From: Branchiostoma lanceolatum
Lineage: Eukaryota > Chordata > Leptocardii > Amphioxiformes > Branchiostomatidae
Assembly (NCBI RefSeq): GCF_035083965.1
Contig: NC_089739.1
Coordinates: 3,912,198 to 3,976,197 of the forward strand
Direction: 5' to 3'
DNA length: 64,000 bases
Every line of letters begins with the position of its first letter. Within the stretch, counting starts at the first letter, position 1. Below are positions 24,090 through 34,745 of the stretch, piece by piece. Made by a program: the position numbers and the translations under genes. Below the pieces are notes generated by a model. That model searched no databases. It was not told the origin of the DNA and worked only from the letters and a program-made list of their open reading frames with translations.

Positions 24090-27000
24090 ATGGCTGCCGA
24101 ATTTCTGTCAGATTCGCAGCTGAGGAGTTGGTTGTCAATTCAGTGGGAAAACTGGCCGTCTTTTCCCCTTGTGGTCGGTGTAGCCCTCACGGTAGCGACA
24201 TACTATGTCAAGTGTGTCGCCAAGGTAAGTTTTGAACAACATTTGACCTTTATAGAGAGGACAGTGAGCTTTTCCAAACGGGTCATCATCCGCAAGACAA
24301 CTTTTACCTCCTACTCCAAGCAGATGTAACATGCTCATTCACGACTTTTACGCCCATCTTTGCAACATTTTTATCGATAATATTATACCACTCTTTTTCA
24401 AGGATGAAGGGAATTGTCTAAAAACTTGCAGTGATGAAAAAAATAGTACTAGTACCAAACTCACTGTTTATTGAATAGAACTTTATGCACTTTAACTTCA
24501 CGGTGGTGGCAAGCTAAAGTAATAATTTGCAAAACTGAGGTGTGAAGGAATCATAAATAATAACAACAGGTTTCTCACAGTGATGATATGTTCATGGTAC
24601 AGAGGTGACATGTACCATGATATGTTCATGGTACAGAGGTGACTGTGAATACAGTGAACATAAAGTTAGTTACACTTCAACTTACACAGTGAAAGAAACA
24701 AGAATTACAGTAACTGTTAAAACCCTTTGGGGAAGTCTGATAATCCCCCCCCCCTCATTTTTTTGATGGTCTGTCTATAAATCATATCCAAAAGCCTGCT
24801 ATGAAGTAAGCTACACTTGATCAAGATCACTTTAATTTTCTCTCTTTCACATTGTAGAAGCCGTTGCTGATAACCGGCAGTAGTCGTTGTGCAGACTTCC
24901 TCCAGCGCCGCTGTCCTGTCCTGGTACAGGAGTACTACCCTACTGTCTGGTGCTTCACATCACGTGCTCACACCCTCATCTGTGGCATCATCAGGGACCT
25001 GGCTGACGGCAAACCACCCTCCTACCAACAGTACGTAGGGAAACACCCCTCTTGCATTAATACTACATTCTCCTACGCAGAGCCTTGCCCACAGCCTAAC
25101 CAATATACCTTGGGAAGGCTCTGTTAACCTTTAGCACACTGAAATAGTCATTTGTCATCTCATTCCCTATTGGTTACAGAGTTAGGCAGCAGGGAGAAGG
25201 TTAAAATGGGCTGAGGTTTCCACCTTTGTGGGCCGCTAACCAGCTGGCAGCCAATCAGAGAATTGCCTAAGTGTTTTCTGTAGGTAAAGCTAATTAGAGC
25301 CTTTTATTGTGCAAGTACATTTTTCTTCTCATCTACCCCAATGTACCATTACCAAATAATGTAATTTGAGCCCTGCCACTTCAGCACCAAGGACAGGTCC
25401 TGTTATAGATATGTAATAGTTGGTGATACTCAGTTCAGTACCAAGGACAGGTCCTGTCACAGATATGTAATACTATAAATGCAGAAATGTTTATGGTGGT
25501 TTTATGTTCGCGGTTGATACTCAGTTCAGTACCAAGGGCAGGCCCTATCACAGATATGTAATAGTGGTGATACTCAGTTCAGTACCATGGAGAGGTCCTG
25601 TCATATATATTTATGTATGATATTGAGTATTTTGGGTATGTCTATTCAATTCATATGTACATATATAGTTTTGGTCGAGAAGACCAACATTTGAAATAGA
25701 TTATTCTAATTACAGCCTTGTTTGTATAATCAATGTGACACTATGAAATAATACATCTACAATACAAGTGTTCTAGATATTTCCTGGAGGTTTGAGGTCT
25801 CTTAACTCTTGTTTACAATATGATTTTACAGAGATATTCTCCACACTCCTGATGGAGGGGAGATCCATCTGGATTGGCTGGAGCACCATGGAGATAGTCA
25901 CCATGGCAACCATCACCAAGACAACAAGACCCGCCCAACTGTTCTCATCATGCCTGGACTGACAGGTATGGTTTGTGTCTAGGATGATGCCATTTCAAAA
26001 ATAGGGATTTATAGCATTTATATTTTTTATATGAAGTTTGATCCAAGCCTACCTCTTCAGGCTGGGTTTTTATACACATCTTTTGAAGTCTACTTCAAAA
26101 CTTCATTACCTGTAGAATGCTTTAAAAGTTTTATCTGTGTAATTTGTGTATCCATAGGGGATGTCCCTGTAGCTCAACTGGTAGCAGTTGAGCTCCTGGT
26201 TTCAATTAGTTGGTAACAAAGAAACCCTGGTTCAAATCTTGGGAAGGGCATCTCGGTTGGGGCTGCACCCGTCTTTCGGAAGGAATGTAAAATGGGCTCC
26301 CATGTTCGAAGAGGTCCCTCGGGCACGTTTAAGAGGAAGGGCTAGCAATCCCTCCCTGAAAAAATATACCTGCTACTGGAACAGCTAGAAAACTTGCTGA
26401 CCTATGTACCACTAGGCAGTACAAGGTGAACAACAACAACAACATTTGAGTATCTGTACAGGTAACAGTGGCTCGGCGTACGTAGCCAGACTGGCGAGGG
26501 GCGCTCACAAACAGGGCTACCGGGGCGTTGTGTTTAACAACAGGGGAACCAACGGCGTGGAACTCAAGGTAGGTCAAAGGTTAACTTGAGTGAATGTTAC
26601 CATTTTATACCATTAATGCTGAACTGAGATTTTTTACTTAGTAAAGATTGTGTCCTTGGAAACTTATAGATTTGCTGAAGACTTAAGGATGTAGTCTTTT
26701 TAATTACTTGTATCAGAAGTCAGATGAATGTGATTGAAATTTAAACATTTGGCAACTTTTCTCATTTTCAGAGTGCGAGGTCGTACTGTGCAGCCAACAC
26801 AGATGACCTGCACCTTGTAGTCAGTCACGTCAAGACGCTGTACCCGGACGCGCCACTCATGGCCGTAGGGGTTTCCCTCGGAGGGTAAGCCTAAATAAGG
26901 AGTCTAAACATCTATATGCTAAATATAATCTTTATGGCTAATTGCATTTGCAGTAAAAGATTATGACAACTATATGTACATGTAGCACTTGCAATATTGC

Positions 27001-29490
27001 AGATAACAGAAAAAAGGATTTCTAGCCCTAACTACACACAACTAGCCATGGATAAACTTCTATATCTTACTACATGTTATTGCAACATCAGAAAGTAGCC
27101 ATTGTTTTTTGTCTTTTCTTTAAAATGCAGGATCATCCTGTTCAACTACGTGGCTAAGTTCGGTAAGGACTGCGGACTTGTGGCGGCCATGGTAGTCTCG
27201 GTCTCGTGGAACGTGTTTGAGGGGACGAGGTCGCTGGAAGAGACGGTCAACAAGCTGGTCTTCAACAGGTACCTGGCCAAGGGGCTGACCTCGAATCTGC
27301 GCAGGTGAATAGTGGGCTACTTTTCTTTAACATATTTATGGGGGAGATTATAAATTGTAAAAACAAAACTGCAGGGAATTGTGTTTAGGTTTCAAAAGCC
27401 AAGTGCAAGTGAAAGTTGACAAACATTAAGCAAGTGACAAAAAATGACGACTAAGGAAAAAAGAATTTGCATGAAGTGTTGAAACCTGAAATAAATGACT
27501 TACAACAATGCTTGCAGCGGTACCTCTCTAATATGATTAAATCAGGACCTACGCATGGTCCTAATACTGTAATAGTGTTTGCAGTAACTATTTATATTAA
27601 GGTATTGAATTTCATACCATAGTACGACAATATTTTTCTTGGTCTCATCAAATAATTGACTCCCAGTTTAATACCATTAGAAAATTATCTGAAATCAACC
27701 AATAAGACCTATTAGATGAGCTGAAGCAAATGTTAATTCTGTGCTATTGAATAATTCAATCAATTGATTGTAATTAACGAGTTTGGATCATTAATTTTTT
27801 TGTGTTTGAATAACTAACACACTGCTGTTTATCATAACCATAGACTAAATCTTGTCCACAGGAATCGGGTAGTTTTTGACCAGCATGCCAGTATTGACGT
27901 TGACCATGCTCTAGAGGTTAGTCAATCATAACTTTTACCAAGTCATATTTCATAATCTGGTAAGGCTTAGGCCACAACAACCTATTTTGACAGTTCTATG
28001 ATATGAGGTCTTAGAACATTATGATATTTCTAAGACTTAGTGAAACTTTGCAAAGGACAAAATGAAAAAAGAGGGGAAAAAAATTACATTGACTGTATTC
28101 ACTCTTTGAAACTGTGTGTACAGACTTATCTCTTAGATTCAGTTTTCATGGCAATATTCCAAGCTTTATTTTTCTTTTGATTTAAAAATCAATAGATTGA
28201 TGTGGCGTGAAATTTCAACTTTTCCTGTTATAGATGATTAGCCATACTATGTAATTAAATACGTACCATTCATTTAGAAACTGATCTACCTTTTCCAAGT
28301 AGGCGTCCACCATTGGAGAATTTGATGAGCGTTTCACTGCGAAAGCCTTCGGTTATGAGTCTCTGCAGCACTACTACACCGACGCCAGCCCCCATCGCAA
28401 AGTTCCCAACATACAGACCCCCATACTGTGTCTTAACGCAGCGGACGACATCTTTTCTCCTTTAGATTGTAAGTTAAGTTTGACATCACAGATCTATGTG
28501 TAGGTTTAAGTTTGACATCACAGATCTATGTGTAGGTTTAAGTTTGACATCACAGATCTATGTGTAGGTTAAAGTTTGACATCACAGATCTTTATGTAGG
28601 TTAAGATTTCACATCACAGATCTATACGTACGTAAAAGTTTGACATTACAGATCTATGTGTACGTAAAAGTTTGAGATGTGTAGGTTAAAGTTGACATCA
28701 CAGATCGATGTGCAGGTTTAAAAAGTTGACATCACAGATCTTCTTGTAGGCTGAAGTTTGACATCACAGATCTTTGTGTAGGTTAAAGTTTGACATCACA
28801 GATCTATGTGTAGGTTTAAGTTTGACCTCACAGATCTTTGTGCAGGTTTACAAAGTTGACATCACAGATCTATGCAAAGGTTAATGTTTCTGACATCACA
28901 AGTCTTCGTGTAGGTTGAAGTTTGACATCACAAATCTATGTGTATGTTAAAGTTTGACATCACAGATCTATGTGTATGTTAAAGTTTAACATCACAGATC
29001 TATTAGTAAAAATCGGCCAAATAGAGTGAATAGGCAAACCCTGCATAGCGGATTACCCCTGGCATACTATTCACTCTATTTGTCCGATTTCTACTATCTT
29101 CCCAGCGATTGGACGGAGCCTGGTAGAGGCTACCAATTTGAAAACCCTTCCACTTGCCTTGAGAGATTACAAATCGGGTCTGTAACTAAAAGTTGTTTGT
29201 TTATTTGCTAGTTTGTGTTGACAGTGTGGTTTCTTTGAATTGTCTCATTTTGTCCTCTTTCTATTTTAGCCATCCCCTTCGAGGAAGTCGAGAAGAACCA
29301 AAACATCGCGCTGGTTGTGACATCGCACGGGGGCCACATCGGCTTCGGTGATTGGCTGTTCCCTTCCCGCGAGAGTTTTATGGATAAACTGTACCAGCAG
29401 TATGTGGAAGCGGTCTTCAAGTACGGACAGGAGCTGGCAAAGGAGGAAGAGGAGAAACGGGTAGATGAAATGAAGCAAGTGCAAGAGTAA
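24090..29490 (+). CDS. ABHD3: ABHD3-type phospholipase, first paralogue, complete, 9 exons
   Basis: An alpha/beta hydrolase of the ABHD1/2/3 family; vertebrate ABHD3 cleaves medium-chain and oxidised phosphatidylcholines at the ER membrane. Exons: 24,090-24,224; 24,858-25,030; 25,832-25,965; 26,462-26,568; 26,772-26,884; 27,131-27,304; 27,862-27,916; 28,303-28,468; 29,270-29,490. Phases agree; 1,278 bp, 425 aa (human about 409). Visible: one N-terminal membrane segment at about 25-42; YYPTVWCF in exon 2; PGLTG oxyanion region at 144-148; nucleophile Ser218 in GVSLGG; acid Asp345/346 in NAADD; His375 in SHGGHIGF; charged tail ending KQVQE. The triad is intact, so it should be active. The start lies in CAAGATGGCTGC. 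Exon 8's donor is the first base of a minisatellite. ABHD1 is the alternative name; the two are not separable here. Confidence 0.95.
24489..24668. mobile_element. MITE of the 'cttcacggtggtggcaag' family
   Basis: Begins CACTTTAACTTCACGG and ends GTGAACATAAAGTTAG, which are imperfect inverted repeats. It contains 'aggaatcataaataataaca' and an 18-bp local duplication 'tgttcatggtacagaggtga'. A second copy lies at 48,957-49,165. It lies in intron 1 of the first ABHD3. Confidence 0.65.
25124..25204. mobile_element. 81-bp TTAA-flanked MITE, copy 3
   Basis: Same ends and exactly the same length as the copies at 325 and 12,152. It lies in ABHD3 intron 2, 94 bp after the exon 2 donor. Confidence 0.75.
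25380..25615 (+). repeat. Tandem units of 'ttcagtaccaaggacaggtcctgt'-type
   Basis: Four imperfect units, each with a variant of 'agtaccaaggacaggtcct' then 'agatatgtaatag..gtgatactc', spaced about 55-60 bp apart. One is interrupted by a fragment of the ACTGTAAATGCA-family MITE. Intronic, ABHD3 intron 2. Confidence 0.7.
26156..26445 (+). mobile_element. SINE, 'ggttggggctgc' family, full-length copy
   Basis: The tRNA-like head has an A box TAGCTCAACTGGTAGCAG and a B box GGTTCAAATCTTG. The shared body follows (cggttggggctgc, gtctttcggaagg, tccctgaaaaaatatacc) and the tail is (AAC)n. It lies in ABHD3 intron 3 and stops about 15 bp before the exon 4 acceptor, so its tail abuts the splice site. Confidence 0.8.
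28469..29004 (+). repeat. 32-33-bp minisatellite starting at the ABHD3 exon 8 donor
   Basis: About 16 units of a TTTGACATCACAGATCTATG-type core followed by 'tgtaggttaag'. The donor GTAAGT of exon 8 (28,469) is in the first, partial unit. Every unit carries an acceptor-like 'catcacag' and a donor-like 'gtaggt'. Most units are intact and variants differ by one to five bases. Confidence 0.95.
29005..29150. mobile_element. Inverted-repeat element fragment, 'aatcgg.caaatagagtgaat' family
   Basis: Arms at 29,005-29,033 and 29,067-29,095 match 27 of 29. The right flank ('cttcccagcgattggacgga', 'ctggtagaggct') resembles 32,235-32,320, so the two are members of one family. It lies in ABHD3 intron 8, between the minisatellite and exon 9. 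Confidence 0.55.
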
Positions 29491-31275
29491 CATTCCTATT
29501 GCCTTCTGTGCTCTCATTTCTGTTCTAGGCCACACCAATTTTATTAGTTGGTTCTCTGAGTTAGCAAAACATTAGGCCTCACGAATTCAATTATATGGAT
29601 GCCATCCTCTTGGTACCCCAAAACTGATGCGAGCATGAAAAAAAAAGTTGGGCCCAAAAAATTTGCCTTCAGGAATTCGAATATTGAGCAAATGAACACA
29701 CAGAACATAAAATGTTTGGTATGCAAGGAGTACATGTAAGATTACGACGAAATCAATACTTTTTACTATAGGAAAGAGGCATTTTATCATTAGCATCAAT
29801 TTTCCAATATTTTGTGTGCAATTTACGGCATACTTTTTTTTCATTTTGTAGTATGGTTATGATTTACAGTATGGTTTCAGACCTTTGTTTTTTTAACAGA
29901 CGAAAATTGCGCGGATGTCAACCATATACATGTAATCAAATCAGTGCGGCCTGATACTGAATTGAAAGATCGTCATGGAATCAGAGTTTGAGAGGAAATC
30001 TTTACCTTGCTTAACACCGTTTAAAGGAGGGAATACAATAACTGTTGTATTCAAGTTTTTTTCTTCTAGTCCTTTGTTTTTGTGTCCTCCTTTACGTAAG
30101 AAAAGACTAAGAACCAAGGAAAGACATTGGTGTAACCTAGAAATGAGATTTTCATCAGGGGACAAATCAGAAAGACTTTAGAGGATGACCAAGTAACAAA
30201 ATAAGCACAAAGCCTGACTAGTTAGATGCACCTACACATAGATAATGTGGAACTAACTTGTACTTATTCCATCCAAATGTAGAAGAGAGAACAGATGTTT
30301 GTTATAGCAGAATGAAATTGAGAGACGTATGTAAAAAAAGATGTAATAAGAAGAAAATGAATGAAGTTCAGAAAATGAGTTTATGATTATATACACATGT
30401 ACATAAGACATAATAACAGATGTTACTGTATGAACGAATGAAATTTGATTTTTTTTGTTTGTTCCTCTTCAGAGTTATGTGAAAAGCTTAGCGAGTTTCA
30501 AGTTGTCTTACAAAAAAGCAAAGTATGCGAATGGAGCTTTAACATTAATGTTGCTATGGTTTTGTTGCAGTAAAATATATGTTATCACAATTGTGGGATC
30601 CAAGGTTGTCTTGACAGTGCAATACCACAGAATATATAAGGCCAAATTTATTACTTTTCGTATGCATTTATCTATTTTTGTCATATTGTATTTGTTTATT
30701 TTTTTATTTACTTTTATTTATTTACGCAGCTTATGGCAATGCAGTGGCTGCCAAAGCATTGCATACAAATTGTGTTATATTACAACCATTTTTGACATAC
30801 AACTTTAAATGCACAAATAAATTGGTTGATTTCATGAAATTTGTGAATAGATCTAGTGCAAAGGAGTTATTATAGACCTTCTTTAAGATTCATGTAAAGG
30901 GTTTCAGAATTTTTCTGGCCTAACCATTAATTTAGGTGACTTGGGACATATACATGTATAAAATGCCTGCTACTACACAACTAGTATTTCAATGCTCGAG
31001 ACACAAACGATTGGCAAAAAATGTTGTACAGTATATTAGAGGACTCTGGATCGAGAGGTCCCAGGTTCCATTCCTGGCATGAAAGATGCACAAGGACATC
31101 CAGTATGCATGTAGTACTCACTCACACACACTCACACACTCATGATCACTATCCAGTTTATCATACATCTGTTGTTCCCCATAATGCGATGGTTAGACAT
31201 GCTTGCACATATATGCGCAGTACTGTAATGGCATGTAAATGATATGGTTGGCTACACACAATTTTTGAATAAACT
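29491..31275 (+). other. 3' UTR and flank of the first ABHD3; candidate poly(A) signals
   Basis: No coding frame is seen. AATAAA words on the plus strand at 30,816-30,821 and 31,268-31,273 are candidate polyadenylation signals. A short tRNA-like 'ccaggttccattcctgg' at about 31,060-31,077 and a CA-rich tract near 31,120 suggest a degraded SINE. Confidence 0.4.
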
Positions 31276-31889
31276 GTTCAATTCCTTGTCATTTGTTGGT
31301 TTGAGACTTTATTTTTCATTCATAAAAACTCAAATCGACCAGCAGGCTGCTTTTCATTGAGGTCATGAAGGAAGAGATAAGGGTCAAAGGTTACCTGATT
31401 GAAGTCATAGTAAATCCATAAACATGTAGTTCTGATAAATCCAAAAGTGACGTTTCAATCTCACCAGTATCATTTGGGGCCTATCAAAAACTCTTGGGTG
31501 GAGTGGATAGTCAACTAAACATCTTGCGTAAATAAAGTTGAAATTTCACAATAAAAACTTTGTTCCCACTCAGAAAGTCATCATTTAGTCGTACTGCAGT
31601 TTTCTTTACAATTTACTCTTTACATAACCTCAGTGATTGTTCATTTAATTTCTGAATAATACTGCAGCACTAGGACCGTCGAAAATTTGAAGTTTTCACC
31701 TAGTGTTGAAAGAAAGTTTCAGCTCTGTAATATGTTTAACTACAGTACATGTACCAACACGGGACTTGCTTGCCGTTATGAAGTTGATAGCTATTGTGTT
31801 GATAGTTTTTTTTTTCAAAAATGGACAGCAAAATATAATCAATGAAGGAAAAAACTGTTGTATAGAAAATTGTATTCTCTCGTTTCTTT

Positions 31890-32340
31890 CCCTGTGACTC
31901 AGCAGAAAAATCGGCCGAGTTTCGAAGGACATTGTCGGCAGTAACACGCCCGGTGTTCTCACGATCATCGCTCGACTTTTCAGACATCGGCCGATGTACG
32001 GCTTGAGCCCTGTTGAATGGGTAGATTTTCAGGTGAAAAATACGTGCAACCCTCTCGATTCTAAAAATCGGACGACCATCTGGTGGACGCCAACAAATAA
32101 GATCGACGCTTGTCTAACCAGACTAACCGCGCCGGCTATAGAGAGAACATTTGCTGGTGGACTTTGGCCATGGCGGGTAACATTCGCAGCCGCAGTTGCA
32201 ATATTGGACCCTCTCTCCGTAGCCGACCCCCTTCATACAGTGAGTTGACTCTATTTTGGCCAATTTCTACTAATAGTACTATTTTCCCAGCGACCCGCGG
32301 AGGATGGTAGAGCCTAAGTCGATTGTGTGACCGGGGCTTT
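31890..32340. mobile_element. Probable TIR element related to 29,005-29,150
   Basis: 'aaaaatcggccgag' near the left end and 'gactctattttggccaattt' near the right are similar words in opposite orientation. The right end also has 'ttcccagcga' and 'ggatggtagagcct' as in the copy at 29 kb. Ends and target duplication were not resolved. Confidence 0.4.
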
Positions 32341-32820
32341 AGGATCACTTCGCCCGACCAGAGGCGCCCCAGATTCCGGTGTAACTTGGTAACGGGAGAA
32401 ACAATATCCAGGTGGTACGTATTGTTACGGATGGGTGTTGGTGTTTTATCTGGACATGTCCAGTAGGATCGGTGTCAGGGGGGAGAATAAGGGACGGATC
32501 GTTTTATCTAGAGCATGGAGGGCGATTGTGGTGATGTTAAATACCTTAACACCACGTGTACGCATGCAACTGAGAGTTTATGGTCGTGCAATGAATGCAT
32601 TTCTAAAACTTTGTTGTCATCAAGCACCAGATTGTGCATAGGGCGCCGCCCATCTCCGTTTCAAAAGCCCTTGGGCCATCAATACACGACTTTGCGCAAT
32701 CAATACCGTGCAGGAGGCTTGTCCACTTGTAGTCAGTGTTCAACTACCATACTCTTTCCCAAATGCTGAGTGCTGAGCAGAGAAAGCAGTATATATCATT
32801 TCAAGTCTTTGGTATGACTC

Positions 32821-32912
32821 ACCCTCATCAAATCAGGACCCCTCTCGCTCCACGTTACATCGCTCGCGAAAGATGTAACGTGGAGCGATAGGGGTCCTGA
32901 TTCAATGAGGGT
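32821..32912. mobile_element. 92-bp foldback MITE with 10-bp target duplication
   Basis: Nearly the whole element is one hairpin. ACCCTCATCAAATCAGGACC and the complementary right end AATGAGGGT are parts of arms of about 40 bp around a 10-bp loop. Identical GGTATGACTC flanks lie at 32,811-32,820 and 32,913-32,922. A 10-bp duplication fits Mutator-like elements (usually 8-11 bp). The insertion is beside the tRNA-like unit that follows. Confidence 0.85.
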
Positions 32913-32917
32913 GGTAT

Positions 32918-32993
32918 GACTCGGCCGGGGTTCGAACTCACGGCCTACAGAATGCAAGGCCAACGCTCGACTCACTTGGCCATTGCACCGATT
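32918..32993 (-). mobile_element. tRNA-like SINE head, minus strand
   Basis: Minus strand: TCGGTGCAATGGCCAAGTGA (A box), then GAGTTCGAACCCC (B box), with the Pol III spacing. The cloverleaf stems are poor, so it is not a working tRNA gene. The 10-bp duplication of the neighbouring foldback overlaps its 3' end, so the foldback inserted into this unit. Confidence 0.6.
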
Positions 32994-33508
32994 TTTTTTG
33001 TCCTCAAAGGTATCACCGAATCGTGTCTCCGTGGTAATATGTCCAAGGGAAGTAGCTTCACCGTCATTGTACTGTTAATGATAAAGCTAGAAATGATGAT
33101 TTCATAATAACCTTATTGCACATTCATACCCGCGATTACTGATTGCAAACAAAGCAAAACACTGGTACCAAGGTGTGTATACTTGACAGGGAAGAAGAAA
33201 GAAATGCATAGATGAATTAAAGGTGATTTGAAAAAATAAAATTCTAATTCCATTTCTAGTTCAGCTATTTGAAGGGTTTGAATGATAAAGATCAAAAACG
33301 AAGGGGGAAAAGGTGTAAGTTTACAATCCTTCAAATTTGCTGTAGCAAGAAAGCAGTAAAAGACATGGGTAAACTTTGTCGCGATATATTTCATTTCTGA
33401 CTGCGGTTTAAATATAATAAATAGTTCTCGAGGTTTCTCAACTCTTCCGGAGCACACGGATACATTTTACAGTCTGAGAACTCAGTCTTATTTGACCTAC
33501 TAATCTGT

Positions 33509-33714
33509 AATGCTAGGGTCACATTTCCAAGCCGGGACCCGGCCGGGCTGTTTGCGGAAACGAAAAATTAAAATGTATATCAATGAATATGCACAAGCTA
33601 TGTTCTTGAATAATTTTTGGTACGTTTTGTGTTCTTTGTTGTCTTTTATATCATACTTTTTGTTCCCAAACACTGCCCGGCCGGGCCTCGGATTGAAAAT
33701 GTGACCCAAGCATA
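33509..33714. mobile_element. TIR MITE with GGGTCACATTT ends
   Basis: Inverted ends ATGCTAGGGTCACATTTCC and, reading inward from the right, ATGCTTGGGTCACATTTTC. A further complementary pair 'gacccggccgggc' and 'gcccggccgggc' lies inside, in arms of about 45 bp. The centre is AT-rich. No coding. Confidence 0.75.
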
Positions 33715-34165
33715 AGACGATGGCTTTTTATGTAACGCTCTATGGCGTGTTGGCTTCTTTGACTCTTTCTCATTCTCATTCAATGACTAAAAGAACACGC
33801 CCCATGATTACAGTACGTGTCGTTTTCTAAAAGCCCTCACCGAACAAAGATTGACACTTTCCACTCAAAGGCTAGTTCTGAATGACGGAATCGCAAGAGT
33901 CAACGGAACACTCCAACACAAAAAGCTGCTAACGACACCGGGCTCTTCAAAACCTCGCTTGGAGTTTAATCAGAGACGGTCTCCTAGCAACGGAAAGAAA
34001 GGTGCCGCCTTTTTGTCTGGGGATAAACCTTTATGTACCTTTCTGAAAGGGTGGAACACGGTAGTGCTTACCTGGGCCATAGTGCTTTATGTCCATGGAC
34101 TTTCAGGGGGGGGGGACGCGTCAACGCTTAACGCTTAAGTCAGAAAGACAGCGGCTAGATATTGG

Positions 34166-34432
34166 GATGTCACCATAGCTCAACTGTTCCTGGTTCCAAA
34201 TAGTTGGTAACTGGGAGACTCTTGTTCAATCATGGGCCAGGACATCTCGGTTGGGGCTGCGCCCGTCTTTCGGAAGGGACGTAAAATGGGGGCCCCTTAT
34301 TCGAGGAAGTGTCTCGAGCATGTTAAAGGGGAAGGGCTAGCAACCCCTCCCTGTAAGAATATACCCTGCTACAGAAATGGAAGGAAACTTGCTGAACTAT
34401 ATGCCACTAGGCACTACAAGGGTCTGCATTTC
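34166..34432 (+). mobile_element. SINE, 'ggttggggctgc' family, third copy
   Basis: The head is eroded (tagctcaactgttcctgg; B-box region TTGTTCAATCATG). The body matches the copies at 19 and 26 kb almost word for word: 'cggttggggctgcgcccgtc', 'ggaagggacgtaaaatgggg', 'aacccctccctgtaagaata'. Confidence 0.8.
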
Positions 34433-34611
34433 CAACAAAAATTCTTAGTCACGTAGAAATACTACATCGATTTATATTAGTACACAACCGACATAGACCG
34501 AGGAGAATGGCCTTGTGGACACCTGATTGAAATACTAGACACCCCTCCCCCAAGTCAACAGCGATCTTTCCCTGTTAAGGCGTGACCTCACTTCGAGTCG
34601 GATCCTTTCTG

Positions 34612-34745
34612 TATAAAGGGCCCGTCTGCGTCCACCTCTGTAATACTGCGGTCCGGTGCACAGCGCGCTCTCTCTATCTGTACTTTCCAGATGTTCTCGA
34701 AGATTACATCATACTAGACACCATGTTTTCTTACTACAACAAGAG
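34612..34745 (+). promoter_or_regulatory. Candidate TATA promoter and short first coding exon
   Basis: GTATAAAGGG at 34,611-34,620 is a good TATA box in GC-balanced DNA. About 110 bp on, ACCATGTTTTC gives a start at 34,723. It encodes M-F-S-Y-Y-N-K plus two bases of an Arg codon and meets a strong donor (AG then GTAAGTG) at 34,746. The coding part is 23 bp, leaving phase 2. The next clearly coding phase-2 acceptor downstream on this strand is CIMIP5 exon 2 (45,528); the join would read in frame. Whether such a transcript exists is unknown, and the exon may belong to a gene not recognised here. Confidence 0.45.

Noticed and set aside
28469..29004. CRISPR-like array
   Set aside because: Units are contiguous with no unique spacers, it starts at a splice donor, and the genome is animal.
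32918..32993. Working tRNA gene on the minus strand
   Set aside because: Boxes are good but acceptor and anticodon stems pair poorly.
33851..34138. 95-aa plus-strand open frame as a gene
   Set aside because: No splice signals, family motif or conserved pattern; ends in a G-run.
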